The translations under genes and the position numbers were made by a program. This document shows positions 47,149 through 56,053 of a DNA stretch of 64,000 nt, in pieces. The notes beneath the pieces were generated by a model, which was not told the origin of the DNA, ran no database searches, and worked only from the letters and a program-made list of their open reading frames with translations. Every line of letters begins with the position of its first letter. Position 1 is the first letter of the stretch. Origin of the DNA: Oribacterium sp. WCC10 (GTDB lineage: Bacteria > Bacillota > Clostridia > Lachnospirales > Lachnospiraceae); the NCBI RefSeq assembly GCF_900113415.1, contig NZ_FOPH01000012.1, positions 53,401 to 117,400 of the forward strand, given 5' to 3'.

Positions 47149-47373
47149 AGTCAATCTCCTTTTATGTAGGAAATTGTAATAGTAAAAGTAAAGATTAAAC
47201 ATTCCTATATTAGTTTACATATATACCGATTAGTTAAAGTTAAGATAATTTTATTTATAAACAAAGTTAAAGAAAACGTGTCTATATTTACTGAAACAGT
47301 ATACATGTTCGAAACATAGATTATATTGCGTACAAAATATATATTTCCGGAAAATATCATCGTCAAGGTCAAT

Positions 47374-47425
47374 ATAAAAAGGCGGAAACCTCTAGGGATT
47401 TAGTCATCCTTTGAGGCGTTCCGCC
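47374..47425 (-). terminator. Terminator of tmRNA
   Basis: Read on the minus strand, GGCGGAA...GAGG pairs with CCTC...TTCCGCC and is followed by TTTTTATA. It lies 14 bases beyond the tmRNA 3' end. Confidence 0.88.
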
Positions 47426-47438
47426 AATTTTTATAAAA

Positions 47439-47781
47439 TGGACCAGACGGGAGTCGAACCCGTGTCCGAAAACGAATTCCCTCTCCTTCTACTATCATAG
47501 TACACTTCTAAGATTCCCCATCATAACTAAGATGTGTACGTCTTGTTAAGACCGGTATCCTCTGATACGCCCTTTAGGAGGAGGAACTCCTAAAGTCGTT
47601 TCTCACATAGATGAGGCCAGGTTCTCAAAGTGTGAGTGCAATGAGGCTGACCACGCAGCGCTTAGGCTGCGTATGCGTAACTTGTATCGTTAGCGTTTAT
47701 ATTTAGGTTTGAAGTTTAACGCAACTGTCTTTCGGATAGCTTCTAAAGCTGCATCGTCCCCGTCGAAACCGGTACTAGCCC
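47439..47781 (-). ncRNA. ssrA: Transfer-messenger RNA (tmRNA)
   Basis: One-piece tmRNA of about 343 nt. The acceptor stem pairs GGGCTAG at the 5' end (47781-47775) with CTGGTCC at the 3' end (47446-47440). The invariant TTTCGACGGGG and the T-arm ACGGG-TTCGACT-CCCGT are present. The discriminator A is encoded at 47439; the CCA is not encoded. The tag reading frame lies at 47694-47662 and reads ANDTSYAYAA then TAA, so the full degradation tag would be (A)ANDTSYAYAA. It frees stalled ribosomes together with SmpB, which is not in the window. Confidence 0.97.
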
Positions 47782-47793
47782 TTATTCCTAGAT

Positions 47794-47822
47794 ATAATAA
47801 CGGATAGATAAGGTTTTGTAAA
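47794..47822 (-). promoter_or_regulatory. Promoter of tmRNA
   Basis: On the minus strand: TTTACA (47822-47817), 17-bp spacer, TATTAT (47799-47794). It lies just upstream of the mature 5' end. Confidence 0.75.
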
Positions 47823-48012
47823 TAAACTCATAGTTTAATTACTATATTTTTGGGTGTTTATTATTTTGTGCAATTATATTAGAGATAAAAATAACCTATA
47901 TTTAATTATAATATAATATGCTTTTATAAATAGTTTACAAAGTTGTAAGAAGTGAACGTTTTAATAAGACTTCTAAAATTCAATGTGTTAGAATCAATAG
48001 TGTTTTCGAACA

Positions 48013-48068
48013 GAGAGTATGCATTGTTTTAATTGCCAAACTACCAATGCATATCAGTACCATCTCTC
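48013..48068 (+). promoter_or_regulatory. Structured leader of the purine permease gene
   Basis: GAGAG (48013-48017) pairs with CTCTC (48064-48068), enclosing TATGCATTG/CAATGCATA (about 48018-48026 with 48045-48053) and an 18-base apical loop. It ends six bases before the AAGGAGG at 48074-48080. It does not match the purine riboswitch consensus. The rest of 47823-48012 is AT-rich with no structure recognised. Confidence 0.4.
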
Positions 48069-48091
48069 AAAACAAGGAGGCTAATTTTTAT

Positions 48092-49465
48092 ATGGAAAAG
48101 TTTTTCAAACTTAAGGAACACGGTACCAATGTAAAGACCGAAGTTATCGCAGGTATCACAACATTTTTGACCATGGCGTATATACTTGCGGTTAATCCTA
48201 ATATCCTCGGATCAGTAATGGATAGGAGCGGTGTATTTGTTGCAACAGCTATCGCATCAGCTTTGGCAACATTTATTATGGCATTCTTTGCAAATTATCC
48301 TATAGCTCTTTCAGCCGGTCTTGGACTTAATGCATACTTTGCATACACTGTATGTCTCGGAGAACTTCAGGGTGAAGAAAATCCATTCACTATAGCACTT
48401 ACAGCAGTATTGGTTGAAGGTCTTATTTTTATCATTCTTTCTATTTTTAAGGCAAGAGAACAGATGATTAACGGAATACCACAGAATCTTAAAAATGGTA
48501 TTTCAGCCGGTATCGGACTTTTCGTAGCATATATTGGTCTTCAGGGCGCAAGTATCATCACTTTCACAGCAGGTGACAGTGGTGTTAGCATTGGACTTGG
48601 AAGCTTTGCAAAGCCTGAAGTTGCTCTTGCACTTATCGGTTTCCTTCTCATCATTGTTCTTGTGAATTACAATGTAAAGGGTGCTGTACTGATTGGTATT
48701 CTTTCTACATGGATACTTGGTATAGTTGCTGAGATGACAGGATGGTACAAGGTTGATATAGATGCAGGTGTATACAGTCTGTTACCAAACTTCTCACAGG
48801 GCTTACAGCTTGGTGGAATCGCAAATACAGCATTTAAGTTCAACTTTGGATGGGTAGCAACTCATTTTGTTCAGTTTGTAGCTATTGTTTTCTCATTCCT
48901 CTATGTAGACCTTTTCGATACTGTTGGAACAGTAGTTGGTGTAGCTGATAAGGCGGGTCTTCTTGATAAGGATGGTAAACTTCCACGTGTCGGTAAGGTT
49001 CTTATGGCAGATGCAGTCGGAACAGTTGCAGGCGCTTGTCTTGGTACATCAACCGTAACATCATTTGTAGAGTCTTCTGCAGGTGTAGCTGCGGGCGGAA
49101 GAACAGGACTTACAGCGTTTACTACAGGTTGCATGTTCCTTATTTCAATACTTCTTTCACCTATTTTCCTTGCTATTCCGGGATTCGCTACAGCTCCTGC
49201 ACTTCTTTATGTAGGTATGCTTATGGTATCATCAGCAAAGAAGATAACATTTGACGGCGATATCGCGGATACAGTTGGTGCATATATGGCTATGCTTATG
49301 ATGCCTCTTTCATATTCAATTGCTACAGGTATCATGTTCGCAATCCTTGCCTGGGTTATCATCAAGACATTTGAAGGTAAGTCAAAGGACGTTAGCCCTA
49401 TCATGTGGGTAGTGTTTGTTCTTTTCTGTCTGAGAATAGTTACTCTCATTACCAATTTCCAGTAA
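48092..49465 (+). CDS. pbuG: NCS2/AzgA-type guanine-hypoxanthine permease
   Basis: Proton-coupled purine base importer, 457 residues with about 12-14 helices. It carries the AzgA-group motifs KTEVIAGITTFLTMAYILAVNP near the N terminus, ALSAGLGLNAYFAY and LGTSTVTSFVESSAGVAAGGRTG. The start at 48092 has AAGGAGG 11 bases upstream. It precedes guaA with three hairpins in between, and complements the salvage enzymes Apt and DeoD. Adenine versus guanine preference cannot be read. Confidence 0.92.
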   Translation: MEKFFKLKEHGTNVKTEVIAGITTFLTMAYILAVNPNILGSVMDRSGVFVATAIASALATFIMAFFANYPIALSAGLGLNAYFAYTVCLGELQGEENPFTIALTAVLVEGLIFIILSIFKAREQMINGIPQNLKNGISAGIGLFVAYIGLQGASIITFTAGDSGVSIGLGSFAKPEVALALIGFLLIIVLVNYNVKGAVLIGILSTWILGIVAEMTGWYKVDIDAGVYSLLPNFSQGLQLGGIANTAFKFNFGWVATHFVQFVAIVFSFLYVDLFDTVGTVVGVADKAGLLDKDGKLPRVGKVLMADAVGTVAGACLGTSTVTSFVESSAGVAAGGRTGLTAFTTGCMFLISILLSPIFLAIPGFATAPALLYVGMLMVSSAKKITFDGDIADTVGAYMAMLMMPLSYSIATGIMFAILAWVIIKTFEGKSKDVSPIMWVVFVLFCLRIVTLITNFQ

Positions 49466-49478
49466 GATAAATGGGTGA

Positions 49479-49546
49479 TCATGCTTGATAAAGCATGTCG
49501 ATATTATACTGACATTAGGTGATAATGTTTCTACTAAGACATTATC
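49479..49546. other. Two small stem-loops after the permease gene
   Basis: CATGCTT-GATA-AAGCATG (about 49480-49497) and GATAATGT-N10-ACATTATC (49521-49546), without T-runs. Confidence 0.5.
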
Positions 49547-49559
49547 ATGAATATCAAGG

Positions 49560-49600
49560 CCCCGAAGATAAGTACATAAGTGTACTGCTTCGGGGTTTGA
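49560..49600 (+). terminator. Terminator of the purine permease gene
   Basis: CCCCGAAG (49560-49567) pairs with CTTCGGGG (49588-49595), with inner AGTAC/GTACT, followed by TTTGATTT. Confidence 0.8.
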
Positions 49601-49818
49601 TTTATAATATGGTGTAAATACTAAATGAATTTGCCATGCACGGAGTAAGTGTAAAGAATCGGTTTGTGTTTGACAGGTCTTAGATTAGACTATTTATTCT
49701 TTTAGCAGAAAACCAAGGAATTAAATCAAATAATTATGTTATATGCATATTGATTTATTTTCGCTTTTTTTATAAATTGATTTAAAGTATCATATTGTAT
49801 TAATGATTTGGAGGAAAA

Positions 49819-51360
49819 ATGGCAAAAGAACTTGTTGTGGTACTGGACTTCGGTGGTCAGTACAACCAGTTGATTGCAAGACGAGTACGTGATCTCGGTG
49901 TTTATGCCGAAGTTTACGCTTCATCCATCGGTCTTGACAAGATCAAAGAGTTAAATCCAAAGGGTATTATCTTTACAGGCGGACCTCAGTCTGTATATAA
50001 GGAGGAGTCCCAGCATATTGACCCTGCTATTTTCGATATGGGTATACCTATTCTTGGTATCTGCTACGGTGCGCAGCTTATCGCTTATGAGTTGGGCGGT
50101 ACAGTAAAGACAGCACCCGTTTCTGAGTATGGTCGTACTGATGTAATCATTGACAGACAGGATTCGGTTCTTGCAGGTACATCTGATAACACAATCATGT
50201 GGATGTCTCACACAGATTACATAGCAGAGGTTCCAAAGGGATTTGAAATCATTGCACATACAGCCAACTGTCCCGTTGCGGGTATGGAGGATGCTGAGCG
50301 TAAGATATACGCTGTTCAGTTCCATCCCGAGGTACAGCATTCCGTTGAAGGCAGCAAGTTATTCCATAATTTCCTTTATAATGTCTGCGGCTGTACAGGA
50401 GACTGGAAGATGGAAACATTTGTCCAGGACAAGATCGAAGAGATTCGCAAGACTGTTGGAGACGGCAAGGTACTTCTTGCACTTAGCGGAGGGGTTGATT
50501 CTTCTGTAGCGGCATCTCTTATGGCAAAGGCTATCGGAAAGCAGCTTACCTGCGTATTTGTTGATCACGGTCTTCTTCGAAAGAATGAGGGAGATGAGGT
50601 CGAGGCTATCTTTGGAGACAAGGGGCAGTATGATCTCAACTTTATCCGTGTAAATGCAGGTCCTGAGTATTTTGAGAAGCTTCAGGGAGTTGAAGAGCCT
50701 GAGAAGAAGCGTAAGATCATCGGTGAGCAGTTCATCAGAGTTTTTGAGCGTGAAGCAAAGAAGATTGGTGCTGTAGACTTCCTTTGCCAGGGAACTATCT
50801 ACCCTGATGTTGTAGAGTCAGGTCTCGGAAAGAGTGCAGTTATTAAATCACATCACAATGTTGGAGGACTTCCGGAGAAGGTGGAATTTAAGGCAATTAT
50901 AGAGCCGTTACGTCTTCTCTTTAAGGATGAGGTTCGTAGGGTTGGTTTACAACTTGGGCTTCCTGAGTATCTTGTGTATCGTCAGCCATTCCCGGGTCCG
51001 GGACTTGGTGTCAGAATCATCGGTGAAGTTACTCCTGAGAAGGTACGTATCGTTCAGGATGCCGATGCCATATACCGTGAGGAGATTGCAATTGCCGGTC
51101 TAGACAGAAAGATCAGTCAGTACTTTGCAGCACTTACTAATGTTCGTTCCGTAGGTGTTATGGGCGACTTCAGAACTTATGATTACGCCGTTGTTCTTCG
51201 CGCAGTTGAGACAGATGATTTCATGACTGCTGAAGTAACAAACATTCCGTTTGAAGTACTTGAGAAGTGCATGAACAGAATCGTAAATGAGGTTAAGGGA
51301 GTAAACAGAGTATTCTATGACCTTACAAGTAAACCGCCAGGGACGATAGAGCTCGAGTAA
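49819..51360 (+). CDS. guaA: GMP synthase (glutamine-hydrolysing)
   Basis: Makes GMP from XMP, 513 residues, full length. The N-terminal class I glutamine amidotransferase (1-190) has Cys in GICYGAQL and the HPEVQHS histidine-glutamate pair. The ATP-pyrophosphatase domain has the P-loop [12 protein letters not shown] near residue 222. The C-terminal dimerisation domain ends [15 protein letters not shown]. Its stop codon lies inside the 14-bp repeat (51349-51362) that borders an integrated element, so the 3' end is the insertion site and the coding sequence is kept intact. The region 49601-49818 holds a TTGACA at 49670-49675 as a possible -35. Confidence 0.98.
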   Translation: MAKELVVVLDFGGQYNQLIARRVRDLGVYAEVYASSIGLDKIKELNPKGIIFTGGPQSVYKEESQHIDPAIFDMGIPILGICYGAQLIAYELGGTVKTAPVSEYGRTDVIIDRQDSVLAGTSDNTIMWMSHTDYIAEVPKGFEIIAHTANCPVAGMEDAERKIYAVQFHPEVQHSVEGSKLFHNFLYNVCGCTGDWKMETFVQDKIEEIRKTVGDGKVLLALSGGVDSSVAASLMAKAIGKQLTCVFVDHGLLRKNEGDEVEAIFGDKGQYDLNFIRVNAGPEYFEKLQGVEEPEKKRKIIGEQFIRVFEREAKKIGAVDFLCQGTIYPDVVESGLGKSAVIKSHHNVGGLPEKVEFKAIIEPLRLLFKDEVRRVGLQLGLPEYLVYRQPFPGPGLGVRIIGEVTPEKVRIVQDADAIYREEIAIAGLDRKISQYFAALTNVRSVGVMGDFRTYDYAVVLRAVETDDFMTAEVTNIPFEVLEKCMNRIVNEVKGVNRVFYDLTSKPPGTIELE

Positions 51361-51362
51361 TT
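51349..51362 (+). repeat. Left attachment-site repeat at guaA 3' end
   Basis: GAGCTCGAGTAATT covers the last guaA codons and stop. It differs at one base from GAGCTCGAATAATT at 63443-63456. The roughly 45 bp after each copy are also alignable (shared AAAG, GAAAACCT, GTAT, GGTTT and ACTTT blocks), as expected if the original guaA end was displaced to the right. Confidence 0.75.
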
Positions 51363-51419
51363 AAAGGATCTTGAAAACCTCAGTATCTATGCGGGGTTTA
51401 AGGACTTTAATTAACGATT

Positions 51420-51449
51420 TGATAACAAAATGATAACACTGTGATAATT
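51420..51449 (+). repeat. TGATAACA direct repeats, left end
   Basis: TGATAACA at 51420-51427 and 51431-51438 and TGATAATT at 51442-51449, spaced by 11 bp, one helical turn. They resemble arm-type binding sites of tyrosine recombinases or excisionases. Matching repeats lie at the right end. Confidence 0.65.
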
Positions 51450-51504
51450 TGCACTATTCATTGAATATTGCAGGTGGTTTACATGTGTTGATCCAATAAG
51501 ACTT

Positions 51505-51555
51505 AAAAAGGTCTTGTTATGCTAATGAAAATTTAGCATAGCAAGGCCTTTTTCT
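51505..51555 (+). terminator. Long terminator hairpin inside the left end
   Basis: A stem of about 21 bp with two G-U pairs (51505-51525 with 51533-51553), loop TGAAAAT, ending in a T-run. Confidence 0.85.
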
Positions 51556-51774
51556 TTTGTCTATTTCCTGCCACTGGATCGAACCGGAAACAGAAGATTC
51601 GCTCCCATACTTGTCCATCATGAAAGAATGGAAAAGCACATCATTGAGGATGAAGAAGAATCGAGAGCATATATCGACCAGCTTTGGGCAGAAATATTTG
51701 TAAACGCGCTGTGTAAACGGGCTTTCAAATATTCCGGTGAAGATGCACTCGATTCCTTTGAGGCAATCATCTAA
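51556..51774 (+). pseudogene. C-terminal fragment of a VapE-like (virulence-associated E) protein
   Basis: An open frame without a start codon reads FLPLDRTGNRRFAPI, then HIIEDEEESRAYIDQLWAEIF, and stops at 51772-51774. The FLP-DR-GNRRF and EDEAESRAYI-QMWAE patterns are hallmarks of the C-terminal part of VapE-type primase-helicase proteins of phages and integrative elements. The rest of the roughly 400-800-residue protein is gone; a terminator abuts the fragment. It marks the element as once replicative or phage-satellite-like. Confidence 0.8.
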
Positions 51775-52032
51775 TCAAGGTATCAGATCAATACCGAGTA
51801 CTCAAGGAAATCGTAGCCCTCCGCAGGAGTCCACCGGAAGGTCTAAGCTCCGCTTTAGCAGGAGCTATGTAAAGGTCCACCGGACCTGAAGCAACCCTCG
51901 GAGAGCGCCTGAGTTTTGATACAAAGTGACAAAACTAATAAGGCGTTACTCTTGGAAAGAGTAACAGAACCCGGCAGAAACGCTGGCCCTAAACATTGAA
52001 AGAAAACAACAATGAAAGCGAGGTGAGGAACA
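51775..52032 (+). other. Structured region upstream of the relaxase remnant, candidate oriT
   Basis: Several inverted repeats are packed together: AGCTCC/GGAGCT (about 51847-51867), GGTCC-ACC-GGACC (about 51876-51888), repeated TCCACCGGA, and GTTACTCTT-GGA-AAGAGTAAC (about 51945-51965). MobV relaxases usually nick in such a region just ahead of their gene. No nick-site consensus could be confirmed. Confidence 0.4.
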
Positions 52033-52381
52033 GTGGCAAAGACATTATCATTTGTAAAAGGCAAAGGAAGTCTCCGACACAATAACAGAGATTTTGTGGC
52101 AAGCAACATCAATAAATCTCGACTAGAGTGGAACAGATATTATATCCAGCAACCATTGAAAGAAGCCGTTCCATTCCGGAGTATAAACAGGCCATGCGAG
52201 AGAAAAATCTGCCGAGGCAGAGATAGAGATACTTAAATCTGAGAAGATTGAAATAGCCGAAGCTATCGCTGGCATGGATTCGGAGCTGGAATCCGGCAAG
52301 AAGGAGATGATAGCGGATAATGATCGAAAACAAACGAAAGTTAAGAGCATAAGCGAAAGGAAACGGGATATCGCAATCTAA
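52033..52381 (+). pseudogene. MobV/Pre-type relaxase remnant, internally deleted and frameshifted
   Basis: GTG start at 52033 with GAGG upstream. The first residues AKTLSFVKGKGSLRHNNRDF and WNRYYIQQPLKEA match the N terminus of plasmid recombination/mobilisation (Pre/MobV) proteins. The frame then shifts. A second frame from about 52205 to 52381 reads a coiled-coil-like tail (AEAEIEILKSEKIEIAEAIA to SERKRDIAI), as found at the C terminus of these proteins. The middle, including the catalytic histidines, is missing, so it is inactive. It shows the element was mobilisable. Confidence 0.8.
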
Positions 52382-52398
52382 AAACTAACATAAAATAG

Positions 52399-52436
52399 CG
52401 TGGTCATCTGCAGAGTCAAGTGACCACGGTTTTTAT
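52399..52436 (+). terminator. Terminator after the relaxase remnant
   Basis: CGTGGTCA (52399-52406) pairs with TGACCACG (52421-52428), followed by GTTTTTAT. Confidence 0.88.
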
Positions 52437-52485
52437 ATACTCTTACAATAGTGTAAAGGACATGACGAGATAATCTATTCACTAT

Positions 52486-52525
52486 GGATGTGCGTTTAAT
52501 AGCACATTCCTTTTGCTATTCTGTT
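52486..52525 (+). repeat. ATGTGC-N8-GCACAT hairpin, copy A
   Basis: ATGTGC (52488-52493), loop GTTTAATA, GCACAT (52502-52507), then CCTTTTGCTATTCTGT. Related copies occur at 53757, 57746 and 61420. Confidence 0.7.
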
Positions 52526-52617
52526 TATATCCAATATTTTCCATAAATAGATCAGAGAAGAACAAACAAGAGTAGGTATTTGAACGATTAGTTTGATATT
52601 GATGGTTAAGGATTCAA

Positions 52618-53712
52618 ATGATGATTAAACAAGAGATTGAAGTTGAAATAGATTTAGTAAATTTTGATATGTACATGGAGTATTTAAGCATTGAAGCTGA
52701 AATGACTAGCATGCATGAGAAAGCTAATGAAATCTGTGTAGAATCCATGCATTCAGCTTTATTTGATGAAAAATACCAAATGGCATACAAATTAGCAAAA
52801 AAACTGGAAGAAAGTAGTGTATTTACAAATCGAGGCGAAATAGAAGAATGCTATAAGATATGTGCGGAGCATGGAATACTGGAAGCTCTAATTTATCAAA
52901 TGGAAAAATACGTTGCTGTAGATAAAGAAGAAGTAAAGCCTGAAGCCTTTCCTTATCTTTATCAGCTTGCCAGATTGGGGTACACAAAGAGTTTTAGATG
53001 GTAGGCGGATTGTTACAGTCAAGGCATTGGATGTGATCGGGATTTATATAAGTCAGAATGCTTATATCTGGAAGGGATGATTTTTGACTGTGATGAATAT
53101 TGCCGTAAGACCTATGCTAATCTGAATCCGGAAATAGAGGAGTATTCTGGTGAAGACCCATTAATGCTTGCTATAAAGACCATTGTCTGTAGCATAAACG
53201 AAGAAAAAGTAGATTATAAACGTACAGAGATTGCAAAGCTCATTTTGGAAGGAAAACTTAAAGAGTATATGCCTGAATCAGCAATCGCAATATTAAAGAG
53301 CACAGACCTTACCTACAATGGAATAACGGAATATCTGACGGGACAATGCGTATTATATGGAATCGGCACCAAAAAGGAGCCGCTTGTGGCGGAATATATA
53401 CTTAAAGAAGCGGTTAATTGTCTTGAGTATGAACTAAAGCATTGGGACGATTTTATGTCGGTCAATAATCGCATAAGACGGTATGCTTTTAAAAAGGATT
53501 TTTATATCTATGCACTTGATAGCGCTAAAATCTTTCTGAATCAGGCGATAATAAATATAACAAAGCTGGATACTGGGTATATAGATAGGGTTTATAACGG
53601 AATACTGGATGATTTGACAATCCAAATAGCATTTAATGAATGGAGTAAAACTAAACCACTTTTCATTAAGAGAGCAGTGAACTACCTGAGAAATGAAACT
53701 TCCCATGAATAG
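52618..53712 (+). pseudogene. Sel1-like repeat protein gene broken by one amber codon
   Basis: Two reading segments, 52618-53004 and 53005-53712, are in the same frame and separated only by TAG at 53002-53004. Read through, the product is 364 residues of helical repeats. The break falls inside a Sel1-type repeat, GYTKSFRW-stop-ADCYSQGIGCDRD, where Leu (TTG) is normal, so one T-to-A change would explain it. The start has AAGGA six bases upstream. An internal restart at ATG 53077, after GGAAGGG, could make the C-terminal half. Sel1/TPR proteins usually bind other proteins. I treat it as an inactivated gene, though a sequencing error or suppression is possible. Confidence 0.75.
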
Positions 53713-53756
53713 ACGAATTATAAAGAAAAAGAATCAGCCGATATTGCCTAGAGGTA

Positions 53757-53778
53757 AATGTGCTAAAAAACGCACATT
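53757..53778 (+). repeat. ATGTGC-N8-GCACAT hairpin, copy B
   Basis: AATGTGC (53757-53763), loop TAAAAAAC, GCACATT (53772-53778), without a T-run. It lies between the Sel1 gene and the WYL gene. Confidence 0.7.
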
Positions 53779-53782
53779 AGAT

Positions 53783-53809
53783 CGTGGTATAAAGAAAATA
53801 CGTACCACG
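53783..53809 (+). promoter_or_regulatory. Inverted repeat ahead of the WYL gene, possible operator
   Basis: CGTGGTA (53783-53789) and TACCACG (53803-53809) around 13 bases, 28 bp before the WYL start. Possibly an autoregulatory site. Confidence 0.45.
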
Positions 53810-53836
53810 AAATATTATCAAGCCGAGGAAAGCAAT

Positions 53837-54823
53837 ATGTACGGTACCGGAACAAAGAAGATGTTAAACATGCTTATACTGGATATTCTGAGGGAATACT
53901 CTGACAGTGACCACAGACTAATACAGCAGGATATCATAGATCTGTTGAAAACAAACTATGGTATGGACTGCGAAAGAAGAGCGATAAAAAACAATATCGT
54001 TTCTCTCATAGAAATGGGATATGACATAGCTGCTGAGAAAGGATATTTCCTTAAAACGAGGGAATATACGGATGCAGAGCTAAGGATCCTAATAGACAGT
54101 ATTTTTACTTCAGGAGCCATAACCGATAAAGAGGCTCATTCTCTTGTAAAGAAGCTTGAAAAGCATTCAAACAAGTACTTCAAGTCCCATGTAGCGCATA
54201 TACATTGTACGTCCAGCGGAAAAAATGCAGAAAATGATAATGTCATGACTTCGATAGCAGTGATAGATACTGCGATTTCAAAAGGCAAAAAGATTAGTTT
54301 TTCTTATCTCCAATATGGAATCGACTTTAAGCTGCATCCAAAGCGGGATATCAAGTACGTTGTTAACCCATATCAGATGATCAGTAACAAAGGGAAGTAT
54401 TATCTTCTGGGTAACTACGATGAACATGACGGGATATCTCATTACAGACTGGATCGTATAGCTAATGTTGAGATACTTGATGATAATCGGAAACCTATGA
54501 AAAAAGTCAAAGGACTGGAGAACGGCCTTGATATTTCGAAGTATATTGCGGAGCGTGTTTATATGTACTCTGGGGAAAGTGAGCATATAAGATTACGGAC
54601 CAATGAGAAGCTTATGGATGCACTTATAGACAGTTTCGGTAAAACATTCCGGGTAGAGCTTGGTGAGGGCAGTGATATCTATGTAGACCTAAAGTGCAAT
54701 CCGGAGGCATTTTTCTATTGGGCGATGCAGTTCGGGCAGAATATAGAGGTCCTGGAGCCGGAAAGCATGAGATCCCGAATAAAGCAGGCATCACTAAGTG
54801 TTTACAAGAAATATAAGGACTAG
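53837..54823 (+). CDS. WYL-domain transcriptional regulator
   Basis: Regulator of 328 residues. An N-terminal winged helix (about 5-75; LNMLILDILREYSDSDHRLIQQDI) precedes a WYL ligand-binding domain (about 140-225; VNPYQMISNKGKYYLLGNYDEHDGISHYRLDRI), where the WYL triad reads YYL, and a WCX-type C-terminal domain. WYL proteins bind nucleic acids or nucleotides and often control phage-defence loci. Start at 53837 from GAGGA seven bases upstream; the in-frame ATG at 53693 would give a Lys/Arg-rich extension across copy B and the operator-like repeat and has no site. It is the first gene of the nuclease cassette. Confidence 0.9.
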   Translation: MYGTGTKKMLNMLILDILREYSDSDHRLIQQDIIDLLKTNYGMDCERRAIKNNIVSLIEMGYDIAAEKGYFLKTREYTDAELRILIDSIFTSGAITDKEAHSLVKKLEKHSNKYFKSHVAHIHCTSSGKNAENDNVMTSIAVIDTAISKGKKISFSYLQYGIDFKLHPKRDIKYVVNPYQMISNKGKYYLLGNYDEHDGISHYRLDRIANVEILDDNRKPMKKVKGLENGLDISKYIAERVYMYSGESEHIRLRTNEKLMDALIDSFGKTFRVELGEGSDIYVDLKCNPEAFFYWAMQFGQNIEVLEPESMRSRIKQASLSVYKKYKD

Positions 54824-54858
54824 AACCCGGCATAAAGTAAGAGAAAGAGTGTAGAAGG

Positions 54859-56037
54859 ATGATTAAAGTAATACCACACAGGGGAATGAGACAGATCGGC
54901 GGAGTATGCACGGAAGTCGCCACAGATGAAGCAAGGATACTTTTTGATTTTGGTTCACCTCTAGAAGATGAGGGCGACCAGAATCCTTTGAGTATTGAAG
55001 GAATAACAAAAGGTGAAGTCGATTGTGACGCAATATTCCTGACACACTATCATGGTGACCATGTGGGGGAAATACCGAGTATAAAAGCCGGGATACCTGT
55101 GTATATGCAAAAAACAGCAAGGAAACTGCTTCTCGCACAGCAACAGCATATGCAATGCCATGGTCAGGAGGTCTGGGCTGACAGTGCAAGGGATCTTGAA
55201 TATGGTGTCCCTGTAATCATAAAAGATCTGAAGATCACGCCGATTGAGTCCGATCATTCTGCGATAGATTCTCTAATGTTCTTAATTGAAGGTCATGGCA
55301 AGAGGATCCTCATTACCGGGGATTACAGAATGCACGGTTATCATGCTGAAAGAATGGAAAAGACCTTCAGGGAAATGGGACATATCGATCTCATGATCAC
55401 AGAAGGGACAAATCTCACCAATGACTATAAAGGCATTTATAAGAATGAAAAGGATGTCGAGAATAGATTTCAAGAGTTAAAGCAGAAGTACAAGTACGTC
55501 TTTCTGTTTACGTCATCCTCAAATATAGACAGGATTTCAGCTTTCTCAAGACAGGTTCCTTATGGCCAGTATGTCATCACCGATGATTATCAGAAGAGAA
55601 TTCTGGAAATAGCTGATGAAGAGAGGGCGTATGAGTATAAGTCACATAAGGTATTGTACTATAGCGATTACCTTAAAGACAAAATGGAAAACTGCGGATT
55701 TGGAATGGTTGTAAGAACCGGTGACAAGTTCTACCAGATTGTTAAGAAATATTTTGACGAGTACCCAGATGATACGATTCTTATCTATTCCATGTGGAGC
55801 GGTTACAGGACGTTACCGGGAGTTAAGAAGATTCTTGATATTGCAAAAAATCAGGAGACTATTCATGTTTCGGGGCATATTACAAAAGAGGATTTAGAGA
55901 AAGTATTAAATATTATTAGACCGGATAAGCTTATTATTCATCATACATCTGTAAAATATGATGAGGAAAGAGCGCTTACAATACCAGATGACACGGTGCT
56001 TTTGCCAATAGAAGATAGCGTAATTGTAGAATTATGA
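54859..56037 (+). CDS. Beta-CASP metallo-beta-lactamase nuclease, RNase J-like
   Basis: Protein of 392 residues. The metal site THYHGDH (62-68), then SDHSAIDS (about 131) and LITGDYRMHG (about 147), form the MBL core. A beta-CASP part follows, with IHVSGHITKEDL (about 333-344) and a final LIIHHTS histidine pair (about 354-358). This is the RNase J/Artemis-type arrangement, but shorter than RNase J (about 555) and lacking its C-terminal domain. Predicted RNA or DNA nuclease. It is 36 bp after the WYL gene and 17 bp before a PD-(D/E)XK-like gene. In a mobile element this grouping suggests defence; target unknown. Confidence 0.85.
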   Translation: MIKVIPHRGMRQIGGVCTEVATDEARILFDFGSPLEDEGDQNPLSIEGITKGEVDCDAIFLTHYHGDHVGEIPSIKAGIPVYMQKTARKLLLAQQQHMQCHGQEVWADSARDLEYGVPVIIKDLKITPIESDHSAIDSLMFLIEGHGKRILITGDYRMHGYHAERMEKTFREMGHIDLMITEGTNLTNDYKGIYKNEKDVENRFQELKQKYKYVFLFTSSSNIDRISAFSRQVPYGQYVITDDYQKRILEIADEERAYEYKSHKVLYYSDYLKDKMENCGFGMVVRTGDKFYQIVKKYFDEYPDDTILIYSMWSGYRTLPGVKKILDIAKNQETIHVSGHITKEDLEKVLNIIRPDKLIIHHTSVKYDEERALTIPDDTVLLPIEDSVIVEL

Positions 56038-56053
56038 AAATCGGAGGGTTGCA

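Noticed and set aside
47782..48091. Purine riboswitch before the NCS2 permease
   Set aside because: The conserved junction and loop sequences of the purine aptamer are not found; only a generic two-helix leader is seen.
53077..53712. Separate hypothetical gene
   Set aside because: It is in the same frame as 52618-53004 and the intervening codons continue a Sel1 repeat, so both parts are one interrupted gene. An internal restart remains possible.
53693..53836. Longer start for the WYL regulator
   Set aside because: It would add 48 mainly basic residues over the repeated hairpin and an operator-like repeat, and has no ribosome site, unlike 53837.
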